A stretch of DNA of 64,000 nt from JAPYTK01 sp964401935 (GCA_964401935.1 CAYOAL010000036.1:1-64000), one strand, 5' to 3'; positions 28,185 to 38,228 are shown, numbered from the stretch's first letter. Notes: generated by a model from the sequence alone, not told the origin. Made by a program: numbers and translations.

Positions 28185-31100
28185 GGCGAGCTCGCGGGGA
28201 TCTCGACGCGGAGGGTGTGCATGAACCCGTCGTCCACCTCTTCGAGCGCCTTCGAGAACTCGGCGAAGGCCTCGGGCGCGATGGTGCCCACCGGGAGGTT
28301 GAGCGCGAACCGATCCACGATGACCCCGCCGTCGTGGGTGACGGTGCGCTCGGCCGTGAGGTAGTCACGCACCACCTTCACCGGGGCCGGGCTCTTCACC
28401 ACGGCGGCTTGGGGGGGCAGCTTGATGGTTCGCTTCACCTGGTAGAGCAGAGGGGTGTCGATGGCGAGGGCGGTCTTGCGGTCGGCCTGTTGGGCGTAGC
28501 GGGCGCCGAGGGTGGTGGTGGCACCGCTCAGCCCGTGGACGGGGGTGATGCCGGGCAGCGCGTAGATCGGCTTGTCGCGCTGCTCGGGGCGCGCGAAGCC
28601 CACGAGCAAGATTTTGGCCTGCACCCGCACCTCCCAGGAGGTCTCGTCGCTCTCGAGCTTCACCTCCTGAACGTCGGCCCACGGCACCCAGGCGAGCACG
28701 ACGCTCCGCAGCATCGCGTCCCGGTCGCTCCCCACCACCACCTCGAAGCGCTCGACGAGCTGCTGGGCGGCGCGTCCGTAGAGCACGAGCGAGCACGTGC
28801 CGCTCGCGTCGCCCTGCGCGTCGAGCTCCAGATCGATCGCGATGCGATCCACGTCGGCCGACACGGGCACCTCGACGGTGAGCATCGTGCCATCGTTCCG
28901 CAGCGCCTTGCGACCGCGCAGCTCGGGGCTCACGCGCCCCGGGGGGAGAGGGGGCCCCTCGACGTCGGCGTCGATCCAGGCGACGGTCCCCTCCCACTCG
29001 GCGCGGACGAGGGGGTGGGTGAAGCGGCCGGTGTGGGGAGGAAAGCCTGGCGCTGCGCTCCAAGGACGCGACTCGGCCACCACGATCTCGCTCACGACGC
29101 CGAGCTCGCGGAGGGCACGATGCACCACCCACGTCCGGCTGCCGACGCCGCGCTCGAGCATGGTGCGCGCCGTCTCGCGCTGCGCGCCCCCTCCCATCGA
29201 GGCGGCCCAGTCGCTGAGGGCGCCGGGGTCGCTCTGTTTGAGCGCCTTGCCCGCGGCGGCGACGACGCGACCGACGCGCTTGGCCGTGTCCTGCTCGTCT
29301 CCCACCGCCGCTCCCACCCACGACTTCATGAATGGATCGCGGTCGTCGAGAGTGCGGTGGAGGGCAGCGAGCGCGGCGGCGATGCGCGGGTAGCTGTCGG
29401 TGCCGAAGCTCAGCGCGGCTCGCGCTTCGAGCGGTGGGACGCCCGTCTCGATGCGCCGCGGCGGGCGGTTGTTGAGCCTCCACGTGGTGGTGCTGCTCGT
29501 GCCCGAGACGACCGTGCTGCCTTCGCCGAGCAGCCCATGCGACCACAGCGAGAGCTTCACGCTCTCCGCGCGTCGAAACGTGATCTGCCCCTCGCGGATG
29601 CTCGTTCGCGGGGGCAACAGGTCGGGCGTGTCGACCGTGAGCTGACCGTTGTCGTCGGGGAGGGCCCAGCCCATCACCAGCGCCTCCACGTAGTCGCCAG
29701 CCTGGAGCTGCGACAGATCGGTGTCGCCTTGGGCGCCTTGGGCCCCCGGATCCGGATCGAGGACCCGTCCATCCTTCTTGTAGATGCGCCGTCGCAAGCT
29801 GCGGCTCTCCTGGCGGCCTTCGATGCGAGGGGCGCCCATCCACGTGCCCGACGCGACGTCGAGGGTGCCGCTGACGCGCCGCAGGTCGTAGAGCCAGTAG
29901 TGCAACAGGCCCGAGCCTTGGAGCTCGTAGTGCTCGAGTCGTCGGAGCACCGCGGTGCCTGCGCCGGGGAGAAAGGCGTCTTTGCGATCCTGCGCCACGA
30001 GCGCCGCGCCCGCCTGCTCGAGGGTGGCCGCGGGATCGGTGAACACCCCGAGCAGCCGGGCGAGCGGCTCGTACGCGTAGGGGGCGTCGGCGGCGCCGAG
30101 CATGTCGGCGGTGAACCGTCGCGCGCCGGCGGGTGCCTCGTCGCTCCCCACGAAGAGTCCGAGCAGGCTCAGCGTTCGTTGGGCAGGGGGCATGGCGTCG
30201 TAGATCTGCAGCGCCTCCGCCTGCTTGCCGTGCGCCAACAGCTCGTTCACCTCCAGCGGCCTCAGGATCGCTTTCGAGCCTCGGAGATCGCGCAGGCGCT
30301 CCAGCTCGGCGAGGGTGCCGTTGAGGTCGGAGCGCGCGATGTGGGCCTCGAGGCAACGAAGGCTGGCCCGGCTGGTGCCGCCCCGACAGGCCGCGTCGAG
30401 GAGCGCGGGTCCGTGACGCGCGAACAAGCGGGCGTCGAGATCGGCCACCATGGGCGCGTTGGCGACGCGTCCGCTGAGCGCGTCGTAGGCCACCCGCGCG
30501 ACGTCGGTGAGATCGGTCGCGTTGGCCTGCAACGCCACGTAGGCGAGCTCGAGAGGGCTGAGCGTCGTGGTCCACCGGCTCGTGCCTTCGGTGACCGAGA
30601 GCTTCGCGAACGCGGCGTACACGCCGGTGCCGAAGCCCTTCCGGTCTTCCTCGGCGATGGCGTCGTAGAGCCGTGCCTCCCAGCATCGTGGGCAGCCCTC
30701 GGCGGCCCTCGCCGCGGCGGCGGCCACCTGCATCCGCAGCTGGTTGCGTGGCAGGTGCTCGGCGGCTTGCAGCGCTCGCACCCGCAGCAGATCGAGCTCG
30801 AACGGTGGGGCGTCGTTGGGGTGGCCTTCGAGGGCCGCCACCGCGCGGCGCGACTCTCCCAGCGCGAGCCACCCGCCTACGGCGACGGCAAGCTCGTGGG
30901 GGCCGGGGGCGGGCGAGACGTCGACCGAGCCGGCGCGGGTCGCTCGCGCCGTGGCCAGCTCTCCGCGGCGTGGCGCCATGGTCTCGAGCGGCTGGCCCTG
31001 CTCGTCCCACAGCTGGAGCGCCACGCGGTTTCCGTCGTGGCGATAGGCGAGGCGCAGCACCACGCGGAGCCGGCCCGCTTCGGCGTGCACCAGCCCGAGG

Positions 31101-31966
31101 CGCGTGGTCTGGGAGCCGCCGGCGGCAAACTCGCGGTTGATCACTCGGCGTCCGCCCACGTCGAGCACGGCGGCGTTCGCGCTGGTGAGCGCGACGTACA
31201 CGTTCTGGGCGCGCGGGATGTTCACGTCGACCACGAGCACCCGCAGTCCGACGAGAGGGCTCGTCTCGTCGATGGGGAGCGCGCAGGCGTCGGCGAGCAC
31301 GGTCTCGACGACGGCGCGGTTGGCGAAGGGTGCCACGCCGGGCAGCTCGGCCGGCATCGGTGTGGTCGGCCCGATCGGCGAGGGGGCGTCGAGGGCGGTG
31401 ACCCCAGGCCACGCGAGGGGGCCGGCGAGCGCGGCGCGCTGCACGCAGCCGCTCCGTCGGCGCCACGTGTGCGCGTCCTTGGCGGCGCCGACCCGCAGCG
31501 CCAGATCGTGGAGCGCAGTGGCGATGAGCCCGCGCATGAACGGCGTCCCGAGCTCGCTCGCCCAGGCGTTGCGGAGCCGCCCGGTGGTCTCCTGAAGGGC
31601 CTCGAGCGAGCGATGGGCGACGGCATGCTCCACGCCTTCCAGGCCGCTCACCTCCCGCCACACGAGCGCATCGAGCGCGGCGGCGAGGGCGGCGAAGGCG
31701 TGGGGGTCCTGGGGCCGGGTGAGGGCGTGCTCGACGACCGCGAGGTAGCTCTTGGCGTCGAGGGGCTCGATCGCCTCGCGGCGGAGCGCCTCGACGTAGA
31801 GCGAGGCGAGGGGAGGCTCCTGCCCGGGTGGCGGCGTCTTCGGTGGCGCGCCGCACCCCATCACGACGAGGGCCACGAACATCGCGAGGGCGAGCTCGAG
31901 GTGCACGGGGCGTGTGCGAGGCCGAGGCCGAGGAGCGGGGGCGAGCGCGAGGGGCGAGCGCGTCAT
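28181..31966 (-). CDS. giant lipoprotein with DUF3857-like and degenerate transglutaminase-like region
   Basis: About 1261 residues from ATG 31966 (ATG 31984 is an alternative). A lipoprotein signal ends at VALVVMGC. Residues about 30-650 are helical TPR-like repeats. Around 650-800 is a DUF3857-like beta domain (AGDYVEALVMGWALP, IREGQITFRRAE). The following part (GSRTWVVHRALRELGVVSEIVVAESR, then FTHPLVRAEWEGTVAWIDADVEG) follows the transglutaminase-like fold, but the usual GDCKD catalytic Cys is missing, so it looks catalytically dead. It overlaps murB by 4 nt. The role is unknown, perhaps envelope-related. Confidence 0.75.
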   Translation of the reverse strand: MTRSPLALAPAPRPRPRTRPVHLELALAMFVALVVMGCGAPPKTPPPGQEPPLASLYVEALRREAIEPLDAKSYLAVVEHALTRPQDPHAFAALAAALDALVWREVSGLEGVEHAVAHRSLEALQETTGRLRNAWASELGTPFMRGLIATALHDLALRVGAAKDAHTWRRRSGCVQRAALAGPLAWPGVTALDAPSPIGPTTPMPAELPGVAPFANRAVVETVLADACALPIDETSPLVGLRVLVVDVNIPRAQNVYVALTSANAAVLDVGGRRVINREFAAGGSQTTRLGLVHAEAGRLRVVLRLAYRHDGNRVALQLWDEQGQPLETMAPRRGELATARATRAGSVDVSPAPGPHELAVAVGGWLALGESRRAVAALEGHPNDAPPFELDLLRVRALQAAEHLPRNQLRMQVAAAAARAAEGCPRCWEARLYDAIAEEDRKGFGTGVYAAFAKLSVTEGTSRWTTTLSPLELAYVALQANATDLTDVARVAYDALSGRVANAPMVADLDARLFARHGPALLDAACRGGTSRASLRCLEAHIARSDLNGTLAELERLRDLRGSKAILRPLEVNELLAHGKQAEALQIYDAMPPAQRTLSLLGLFVGSDEAPAGARRFTADMLGAADAPYAYEPLARLLGVFTDPAATLEQAGAALVAQDRKDAFLPGAGTAVLRRLEHYELQGSGLLHYWLYDLRRVSGTLDVASGTWMGAPRIEGRQESRSLRRRIYKKDGRVLDPDPGAQGAQGDTDLSQLQAGDYVEALVMGWALPDDNGQLTVDTPDLLPPRTSIREGQITFRRAESVKLSLWSHGLLGEGSTVVSGTSSTTTWRLNNRPPRRIETGVPPLEARAALSFGTDSYPRIAAALAALHRTLDDRDPFMKSWVGAAVGDEQDTAKRVGRVVAAAGKALKQSDPGALSDWAASMGGGAQRETARTMLERGVGSRTWVVHRALRELGVVSEIVVAESRPWSAAPGFPPHTGRFTHPLVRAEWEGTVAWIDADVEGPPLPPGRVSPELRGRKALRNDGTMLTVEVPVSADVDRIAIDLELDAQGDASGTCSLVLYGRAAQQLVERFEVVVGSDRDAMLRSVVLAWVPWADVQEVKLESDETSWEVRVQAKILLVGFARPEQRDKPIYALPGITPVHGLSGATTTLGARYAQQADRKTALAIDTPLLYQVKRTIKLPPQAAVVKSPAPVKVVRDYLTAERTVTHDGGVIVDRFALNLPVGTIAPEAFAEFSKALEEVDDGFMHTLRVEIPASSP

Positions 31967-32039
31967 GGGCGCACCTTGCCGCATGTCCCCGACAGCGCAA
32001 AGCGCCCCGAGAGCGCCGGTCGGGTCCGGCCCCGCTGCG

Positions 32040-33014
32040 TCACCAGCGGAGGGTCGCGCTGGCGCCGGTGGGGCTCACGTCGAGCTTCAGCTCGAGCGCG
32101 CTCGCTGCCGGCTCCTCGGAGGTGGTGAGGCTCACCACCACCAGCGTGACGCCCACCGCCGTGAGCACGCCGCCGGCGATGAACAGGGCGGTCGACACCG
32201 TCGCCGCCTGGATCGCGTCGTCGTTGAGCGCGAGGCCCGCGGCGCCACAGTTGTAGCTCTCGTCGCACCCGTCTGGCGGGGCGAGCGCCTTCGACTCGTC
32301 GTCTTTGCTCTTGGCGATGCCGCCGAAGACGCCGCCGACCACCATGCCCACGATCCCCACGCCACCGGCCACGAAGCCCGCGATCATGAGCCCATCCACG
32401 CCACCACCGCCGGCGCCGGCGCCGGGGTCGGGATCGGTCGAGGTTCCATCGCTGCTCGGCACCTCCAGCAGCACCTCTTCGGACGCGCCCTCTGCCAACT
32501 CCACCACCTTGGTCGAGCGCTTGCCGTTCACTTCGACGGTGATCGTCACCTTGCCTGGGTCGACGGGGACGGGCTTGTCGAGCTCGTCCCGGGTGAGGGC
32601 CCGCGCCGGCGCCGTGCCGAGCTCCACGCGAACGACCGCCCCGCTGGGTGCGTCGGCGGGCATCACGAGGGTGAGCTTGGGGATGCGCGCGCCGAGCGCC
32701 TCGGCTTTGCTCGCCGCTTCTGCCTTGCGCGGATCGTCGAGGCGCGCCCCGAGCTCGGCGGCCATGCGCCACACCTCGAGCGCGCGCACCAGCCGCCCTC
32801 GGCTCTCTTCACAGAGCCCGAGGTTGAGCAGCGTCCCCACCCGGGGATCGAGCGCGTGGCTCTCCTCGAACTTCGCGCAGGCCACGTTGTAGTCTTTGCT
32901 GTCCATCGCCTCGCGGCCTTCCTTGAACAGCTGCAAGGCCTGGTCGGCTTGGGCGAGCGCTACGGCAGGGAGGAGCGTGAGCACGAGGCCAACGAACAAC
33001 GAGAACCAACGCAT
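32040..33014 (-). CDS. secreted TPR-like protein with two C-terminal membrane helices
   Basis: 324 residues from ATG 33014; ATG 33032 is possible. A signal peptide ends at VALAQA. Residues about 28-115 are TPR-like (QALQLFKEGREAMDSKDYNVACAKFEESHAL, LNLGLCEESRGRL). A PEGA-type beta region follows (about 115-195), then a Gly/Asp linker and two membrane helices flanking a Cys-containing loop (DGCDESYNCG). This layout is common in Polyangiales next to Ser/Thr kinases. Its start lies 30 nt after the kinase stop, so both are likely in one operon. Confidence 0.75.
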   Translation of the reverse strand: MRWFSLFVGLVLTLLPAVALAQADQALQLFKEGREAMDSKDYNVACAKFEESHALDPRVGTLLNLGLCEESRGRLVRALEVWRMAAELGARLDDPRKAEAASKAEALGARIPKLTLVMPADAPSGAVVRVELGTAPARALTRDELDKPVPVDPGKVTITVEVNGKRSTKVVELAEGASEEVLLEVPSSDGTSTDPDPGAGAGGGGVDGLMIAGFVAGGVGIVGMVVGGVFGGIAKSKDDESKALAPPDGCDESYNCGAAGLALNDDAIQAATVSTALFIAGGVLTAVGVTLVVVSLTTSEEPAASALELKLDVSPTGASATLRW

Positions 33015-33044
33015 GGAGCCCGAGCGTACCATCGAAGCCGCCGG

Positions 33045-34769
33045 TCACTGAAAGGAGTAAGGATCGGGCTTCTTGCCGGATGCGGGCGCTGGTGCTGGCG
33101 GCGGAGGCGGCGGAGCGGCTCGTCGCCGTGGGGACGGTGTGGGCAGGACCGGGGCCGGTCGGGGCGCGGTGACGCTCGAGCCCGACGCGAGCGGCGCGCT
33201 CGAGGTGGTGCTCGCGGAGGGGGCGGCGCTCGGCGCCGGCTCGTCGAGATCGACGACGGGGTCGGACGTCGGCTCCGACGCGCCGAGACCGGCGGGCCGC
33301 GGGTCGCTCGGACGCTCTTCGCTCGGTCGGGGGTCGGTCGGCACCGCTCGGGTCTCGCTCGACGTGCCGCTGCTGAGCGACGTGACGAGGACGAGCCCAC
33401 CCACGCCGACGACGCCGAACGCGAGGAGGGCGAGCACCACCCAGCGCGAGCTGCGCTGGGGTGGCTTGCTGCCGGGGCGCGTCGTCGCGCCCAACGTGTT
33501 GGGCTTGCGGGCGGCGAGCGCGAGCGCCTCGGCGTGCCCTGGCGCTCCGGCTTGGAGCGTGCCCCACGCGCCGCTCTCCGACGCTTGAGGGTATGCTCCG
33601 CTCTGGGACGCAGGAGCGTACGCTCCGCTCCGGGACGCGGGGCCCCACGCGCCGGTGGTCGCGGGCACCGCTTTTGTGATGGCAGGAGCGAGGCCGACCG
33701 TCTGGCCGATGATGGGGGTGGTGTGCTGCGGGAAGCGCCCCGACTCGAGCGCGCTCGCCGAGACGGGGGCGCGGGGCACGGGCGCGGGTGGGGCGCCAGG
33801 CATGACGTTGAGCGCGGTGGGCGTGTCGGCGCCGCGGCGGAGACCGCGGGCCGAGCGCACGGCGCTCTCGAGCAGCGCGAACGCTTCTCGTGCGCTCTGT
33901 GGCCGCTCCAGCATGTCGATCGACAGCATGCGCTTGAGCGGCTCGTCGAAGGCGGTCCCCAGGCTCGGGCAGCGCTCCGAGGCGTTGGGACGCGGCGCGA
34001 GGGTGTGCATGTTCATCAGCGACAGCAGGCTGTCGGCCTCGAACGGCGCGTAGCCGGTGAGGGCCTCGAAGCACACCACGCCGAACGCGTAGATGTCGGT
34101 GGGAACGTCCACGTCTTTGCCGAAGCACTGCTCGGGCGACATGTAGCGCGGCGTCCCGATCGGCGCGCCGGTGGTGGTTTGGTGGTGGGAGAGCCCCTTG
34201 GCCTCGCCGGTGAGCTTCGCCACGCCGAAGTCGACGAGCTTGGGCGTGATCCCGCCGCTTGGTTCGCGGTGGAGGAAGATGTTGTCCGGCTTGAGGTCGC
34301 GATGGACGATGCCTTTGTCGTGCGCGGCCTGCAGCGCCTCGCTCACGCCGCGCATCACCGCGAGCAGCTCTTCGGGCTCGATCCGCGTGCGCTCGGCGAG
34401 CATCTCTTCGAAGCTCTGCCCTTCGAGCAGCTCCATCACGAAGTAGTGCCGGCCGTCGTCGAGCGTTCCGATGTTGAAGATGTCGACGATGTTCTGGTGG
34501 CGGATCGTGTTGACCGCCCGCGCCTCGGCGACGAACCGCGCCACCACGTCGCGATCTGCCGACAGATCCTTGTTGAGCACCTTCACCGCGGCGCGCTTGC
34601 CGATGAGCGGATGGGTGGCGCGGTACACCGTGGCGAAGCCCCCTTCGCCGAGCGGGATATCCACCACGTAGTCGCCCACGCGCGTGCCCGGCGCCAAGAG
34701 CTTCTCGAAGCGCTCGCGCAGCGTGGGCCCATCCGTGTTCGGGTCGTGGTGGTCGGAATGATCGGGCAT
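33045..34769 (-). CDS. transmembrane Ser/Thr protein kinase (Hanks type)
   Basis: 574 residues from ATG 34769 (GTG 34784 possible). The kinase domain covers about residues 30-295: glycine loop GEGGFATVYRA, Lys in KRAAVKVL, catalytic HRDLKPDNIF, DFGVAKL, and the activation-end GTPRYMSPEQC. A linker with three 9-residue repeats (GPASRSGAY, APASQSGAY, PQASESGAW) leads to one membrane helix (about 442-465). The outside tail is Pro/Ser/Ala-rich, without PASTA repeats. All catalytic residues are present. The partner downstream is the TPR-like membrane protein. Confidence 0.95.
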   Translation of the reverse strand: MPDHSDHHDPNTDGPTLRERFEKLLAPGTRVGDYVVDIPLGEGGFATVYRATHPLIGKRAAVKVLNKDLSADRDVVARFVAEARAVNTIRHQNIVDIFNIGTLDDGRHYFVMELLEGQSFEEMLAERTRIEPEELLAVMRGVSEALQAAHDKGIVHRDLKPDNIFLHREPSGGITPKLVDFGVAKLTGEAKGLSHHQTTTGAPIGTPRYMSPEQCFGKDVDVPTDIYAFGVVCFEALTGYAPFEADSLLSLMNMHTLAPRPNASERCPSLGTAFDEPLKRMLSIDMLERPQSAREAFALLESAVRSARGLRRGADTPTALNVMPGAPPAPVPRAPVSASALESGRFPQHTTPIIGQTVGLAPAITKAVPATTGAWGPASRSGAYAPASQSGAYPQASESGAWGTLQAGAPGHAEALALAARKPNTLGATTRPGSKPPQRSSRWVVLALLAFGVVGVGGLVLVTSLSSGTSSETRAVPTDPRPSEERPSDPRPAGLGASEPTSDPVVDLDEPAPSAAPSASTTSSAPLASGSSVTAPRPAPVLPTPSPRRRAAPPPPPPAPAPASGKKPDPYSFQ

Positions 34770-34890
34770 GACGCCGGACCCCACAGCGTATCGTTCCGAG
34801 TCGGCCTGGACAAGCCGGCCGTTGTAGAACTGCGCGGCGCCGGGCTCTGCCCGTCACGGGGCCCTTCAGGCGGTCCTTCGGGGGGGGGCC

Positions 34891-36783
34891 TCAGAGGGCC
34901 TTCAGGAAGGCGACCACCTGCGCTTGTCGTCGGTCGCTGAGCGCGTGCCACTTCTCCACGCTGTTCCGGGCCTCGCTCCGAAAGGAGCTGTTTCGAGAGC
35001 ACCAGTCGAGCTCGGCGGGGAGCTCGGGGCAGCTGTCGTAGTCGGGCACACCGTCGAGGTCGGTGTCGGGTGGTTGGGGCAGGTCGTGGAGCTCGATGGC
35101 GGCGCGGATCGCGGTGTCGAGATCGGTCACCTCCACTCGACGTTGTGCCAGCGGCGTGCCCGCCTCGTCGGCGGTGCGACTGCCGAAGAAGAAGTACGCG
35201 GGCGCGCTCGGGTTGAGAAACACGCGGGCGTCGTGGAGAAATGGCGGCCCCACCAGTCCGAAGCCGAGGAGCGGAGCGGTGCGCCACTCGGCCCCGGTGG
35301 CCGCGCCCTGGTTGGGGAGCGCGTGATCGGCGAGGTTGCGGGGGATGCCGCGGAAGAAGGGGTGGGAGCGCTCGAGCCGCTCGGCGTCGGCGTTGGCCGG
35401 GAACGAGCCCATGTCGTGCACCAGGAGATCGCTGAAGAGGGGCACCCACCGGTGCGACAGCTGCTCGGCGACCACGCTCGACGGCGCCGCGCCGGTGATC
35501 GCGATCGGGGTGTGGCACCCGACGCAGTTGAGCTGGCGATCGACGGCGATGCCGCGGTCGGCGTCGTCATCGCCGAAGTCGACGGGCCCTGCGTCCGCGG
35601 AGAGGCGCATGCGAAACGCGTCGAGATCCACCCCGAAGAGAGCCGCTCCCTCCTGGATGTCGCGGTCCTCGTCGCTCGTGGCGGCGGCGGCCAGCAGCGC
35701 GGGGTGGGGCTCGGGGGGGGCGAGCGCACGGATCATATCGCGGAGATCGAGGAGCTCGGTCGCCGACAGCTCGGGGTCGGGGGAGAGATCGCAGCCGAGC
35801 CCGGTGTTGAAGGGGTTCTGCTCCTCGGTGGGCAGGAAGGGGCTCGTGAGCCCGAGGTGGCGCTGGGCGCCGAACGCGCACAGCTCGAGGAGGGTGGTGG
35901 CGGCGGCGCGGAGCCCGAAGCGGCCCACGCGGGTGATGGGGTCGCCGCCGGCCATCGCCGTGTCGGCGCGGTTCTCGTTGACGCGGCCCGAGATGCAGTC
36001 GCCCTTGCACGCGGGCGGGGGGGTGAGCGTCGAGAGGGACGAGATCCGATCGTCGGGATCGGCGAGGGCCTCGATGTCCGGCGCGTAAATCGCTTCGATG
36101 AGACCCCGCCCCACGTAGGATGGCGCGGCGCGCTCACCGAGCTGGCGCACCGCCCCAGGCGCGAGGTTCGGCGCCGGGAGCTGATCCACGAAGCACCCGC
36201 CGGTGGCGCCGAAGTGGCGCACCGGGCCGCCGAAGCGCTCGAGCGGGTCGAAGCGGTCTTCGCCGGGGTAGAAGTCGCCGAACAGCGTGAACGCCGAGGT
36301 CGGGGCCGGCTCGGGAGGGCTCACTCGCTCATGGTCGGACACCGCGGTGCGGCCGGCGCGCGTCATCGGCGAAGTGGCGGTGAGCACCGCGCCGAGCGCG
36401 ACGCTCTGGGCGAGCGCCGCGTTGTCGGCGCCGCTGTCATGGCAGCCGGCGCAGTGGTTCTGGTTGAACAGCGGTCCCACTCCATCGAGCACGGCCTGGG
36501 GCGTGACGAAGAACGAGAGCGGGCTCGACGGATCGTTCGCGTCGAAGAGGAACGCGCGCGCCTCACCGCTCAACGACGGAAAGGTGAGCGCGTCCGCGTC
36601 GTTGCTCGTGCCGAAGCGTGCGCGGTCGACGCCCTCCACGGGGCGGAGGGCGCTGTGGTTGGGGGGGCCGGCGACCCCTGAGAGCCCGCGGTCCTCGAGG
36701 GTGGCGAGGGTGTCGGTGAGCTCGCCGCCATAGCAGCCGGCGAGGACGAGGGCGAGGATGCGGGCGAGCGCAGCGTTTCTCAT
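34891..36783 (-). CDS. di-haem cytochrome-type lipoprotein (thiol oxidoreductase-like, DUF1111)
   Basis: 630 residues from ATG 36783, overlapping the porin stop by 4 nt. The signal peptide ends at LVLAGC (lipoprotein). Two haem c sites are visible: CAGCH (about residue 110) and CVGCH (about 420), in a DUF1111/di-haem oxidoreductase layout (FNQNHCAGCHDSGADN; TPLLGFGLVGPPFLHDAR). Such proteins work in periplasmic electron transfer and are often paired with imelysin or metal-uptake systems; here the partner is a porin. The physiological substrate is unknown. Confidence 0.85.
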   Translation of the reverse strand: MRNAALARILALVLAGCYGGELTDTLATLEDRGLSGVAGPPNHSALRPVEGVDRARFGTSNDADALTFPSLSGEARAFLFDANDPSSPLSFFVTPQAVLDGVGPLFNQNHCAGCHDSGADNAALAQSVALGAVLTATSPMTRAGRTAVSDHERVSPPEPAPTSAFTLFGDFYPGEDRFDPLERFGGPVRHFGATGGCFVDQLPAPNLAPGAVRQLGERAAPSYVGRGLIEAIYAPDIEALADPDDRISSLSTLTPPPACKGDCISGRVNENRADTAMAGGDPITRVGRFGLRAAATTLLELCAFGAQRHLGLTSPFLPTEEQNPFNTGLGCDLSPDPELSATELLDLRDMIRALAPPEPHPALLAAAATSDEDRDIQEGAALFGVDLDAFRMRLSADAGPVDFGDDDADRGIAVDRQLNCVGCHTPIAITGAAPSSVVAEQLSHRWVPLFSDLLVHDMGSFPANADAERLERSHPFFRGIPRNLADHALPNQGAATGAEWRTAPLLGFGLVGPPFLHDARVFLNPSAPAYFFFGSRTADEAGTPLAQRRVEVTDLDTAIRAAIELHDLPQPPDTDLDGVPDYDSCPELPAELDWCSRNSSFRSEARNSVEKWHALSDRRQAQVVAFLKAL

Positions 36784-38228
36784 GGGCCGTGGTTCCACTG
36801 CACCTCGACGAGGAAGCGTCGGAGCTGCGCGTCTTGACGGGGCGCGCCGAGATAGTCGAAATACCCGGCGTTGAGCGACACCGAGGGGATGGGGCTGTAG
36901 GTCGCGCCGATCTCGAAGCCCCGGTAGTCGGTGCCGAGGCCGAGGTTGGAGTCGGCGAAGGTCGCGAGGGTGGCGTCAGCCTGCACGAACCGGTAGGTGA
37001 ACCACAACGACAGCGGCCTCAGCCAGCCGCTTCGATGGTCGCCGGTGTTGATGCCAGCGGTGCCGCCGATCCCGTTCGCGTCGTTCGGCACCGCGAGGTT
37101 GTGGCTGTAGTCGAGCAGCAGGAACAGCGCGGTGCCCTCCCCGAGATCATCGAGGGGGAGCGGGATGTTGCCTTGCAGCGTGGGGTTGATGACGCGGAAC
37201 GACTCGGCCACGAAGCCCTCTGCGCCGAGGCCGTAGCTCACCCGGTTGTTCGTCACCTGAAACCCGTCGCTCATCAAGAAGGCGGGCGCGCCGCTCTGGC
37301 CCGAGATGCCACCGTCGGTGGTCGCGCCCGCCGCGCTCATGCCCGCGTTGAGGTTCTCGTAGTTGTAGAACGCGAACGCACCGGTCACGTACTTCCAGCG
37401 CACGCGCAGCTGGTTGGCGATGAGCGACACCGGCCCGGTGAGCCCGATGAACCGCAGATCCTCGATGTCGTGGGCCACGAAGTATCCGAACGTGTTGTCC
37501 ACCTTCACCCCGTCGCGCTCGAGGAACTTGATGTCGAGCGCGATGCCCGTGGGGTGGACGTCGACGTCCCAGGTGAGCTCCGAGCGCGAGAGGAGTCCGT
37601 CTCCGTGCCAGAACGGGACCGGCATCTTCCCCACCGTGAGCGCGGCCACGCTGCGGTCTTCGAACGGGCGGAAGCTCGCCCAATAGCGGTCGAGGCCCAC
37701 GCTGGAGACGCGGAAGCCGTCGCCCAACGGTACCCACGCCACGGCGGGATTGTCGGGGAGGCCGAGCGCGAAGCGAACCTCGCCAGTCACCACCGAGGTG
37801 TCGTCGAAGAGGCGCACCCCGGCCCGCACGCGCATGTGTAAGCCATCGATGTGAGGCTCGCCGCGATACTGCTCGGTGGGATCGGGGGGGAAGATGTTGT
37901 CGTAGCGAAGGCCCACGCTAGCGGTGGGGTGCAGCGCCGATGCGACGCCCTCGTTCGTCGGCGGTGGCAGCACCGTGGGGGGGCGCGCCTGCTTGCGCTT
38001 GAGCGCGCCGAGCTGCTCCTTGAGCTTTGCTTGGTCGGCGCGGAGCTCGCGGATCTGCGCCTCGAGCCGCTCGAGCGCCGACGCCTCGTCCTCGGAGGAC
38101 GGCGTCTCGTTCGCGTCAGGGGCGTCGGGCGTAGGCGACGGCGTGTCGGCGGGGGGCGGCTCGGCACGCGCGGATCCACTCGCGGTGCCGAGGGCGACCA
38201 GCGACAGCGTCGCGGCCATGGCGCGCAC
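36780..38228 (-). CDS. outer-membrane porin-like protein with N-terminal coiled coil
   Basis: About 482 residues from GTG 38228 (ATG 38219 is an alternative). The signal peptide ends at SARAE. Residues about 45-85 form an acidic coiled coil (ALERLEAQIRELRADQAKL), and the remaining part is beta-barrel-like with alternating hydrophobic strands, ending in WNHGP. This plan (coiled coil then barrel) resembles polyphosphate/phosphate-selective porins. It is operonic with the downstream di-haem lipoprotein (4-nt overlap). A 9-bp hairpin lies in its 5' leader. Confidence 0.75.
   Translation of the reverse strand: MRAMAATLSLVALGTASGSARAEPPPADTPSPTPDAPDANETPSSEDEASALERLEAQIRELRADQAKLKEQLGALKRKQARPPTVLPPPTNEGVASALHPTASVGLRYDNIFPPDPTEQYRGEPHIDGLHMRVRAGVRLFDDTSVVTGEVRFALGLPDNPAVAWVPLGDGFRVSSVGLDRYWASFRPFEDRSVAALTVGKMPVPFWHGDGLLSRSELTWDVDVHPTGIALDIKFLERDGVKVDNTFGYFVAHDIEDLRFIGLTGPVSLIANQLRVRWKYVTGAFAFYNYENLNAGMSAAGATTDGGISGQSGAPAFLMSDGFQVTNNRVSYGLGAEGFVAESFRVINPTLQGNIPLPLDDLGEGTALFLLLDYSHNLAVPNDANGIGGTAGINTGDHRSGWLRPLSLWFTYRFVQADATLATFADSNLGLGTDYRGFEIGATYSPIPSVSLNAGYFDYLGAPRQDAQLRRFLVEVQWNHGP

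Noticed and set aside
28217..32128. Very long open frame antisense to the giant lipoprotein
   Set aside because: It mirrors codon bias of the real minus-strand gene and has low-complexity His/Glu/Arg-rich content.
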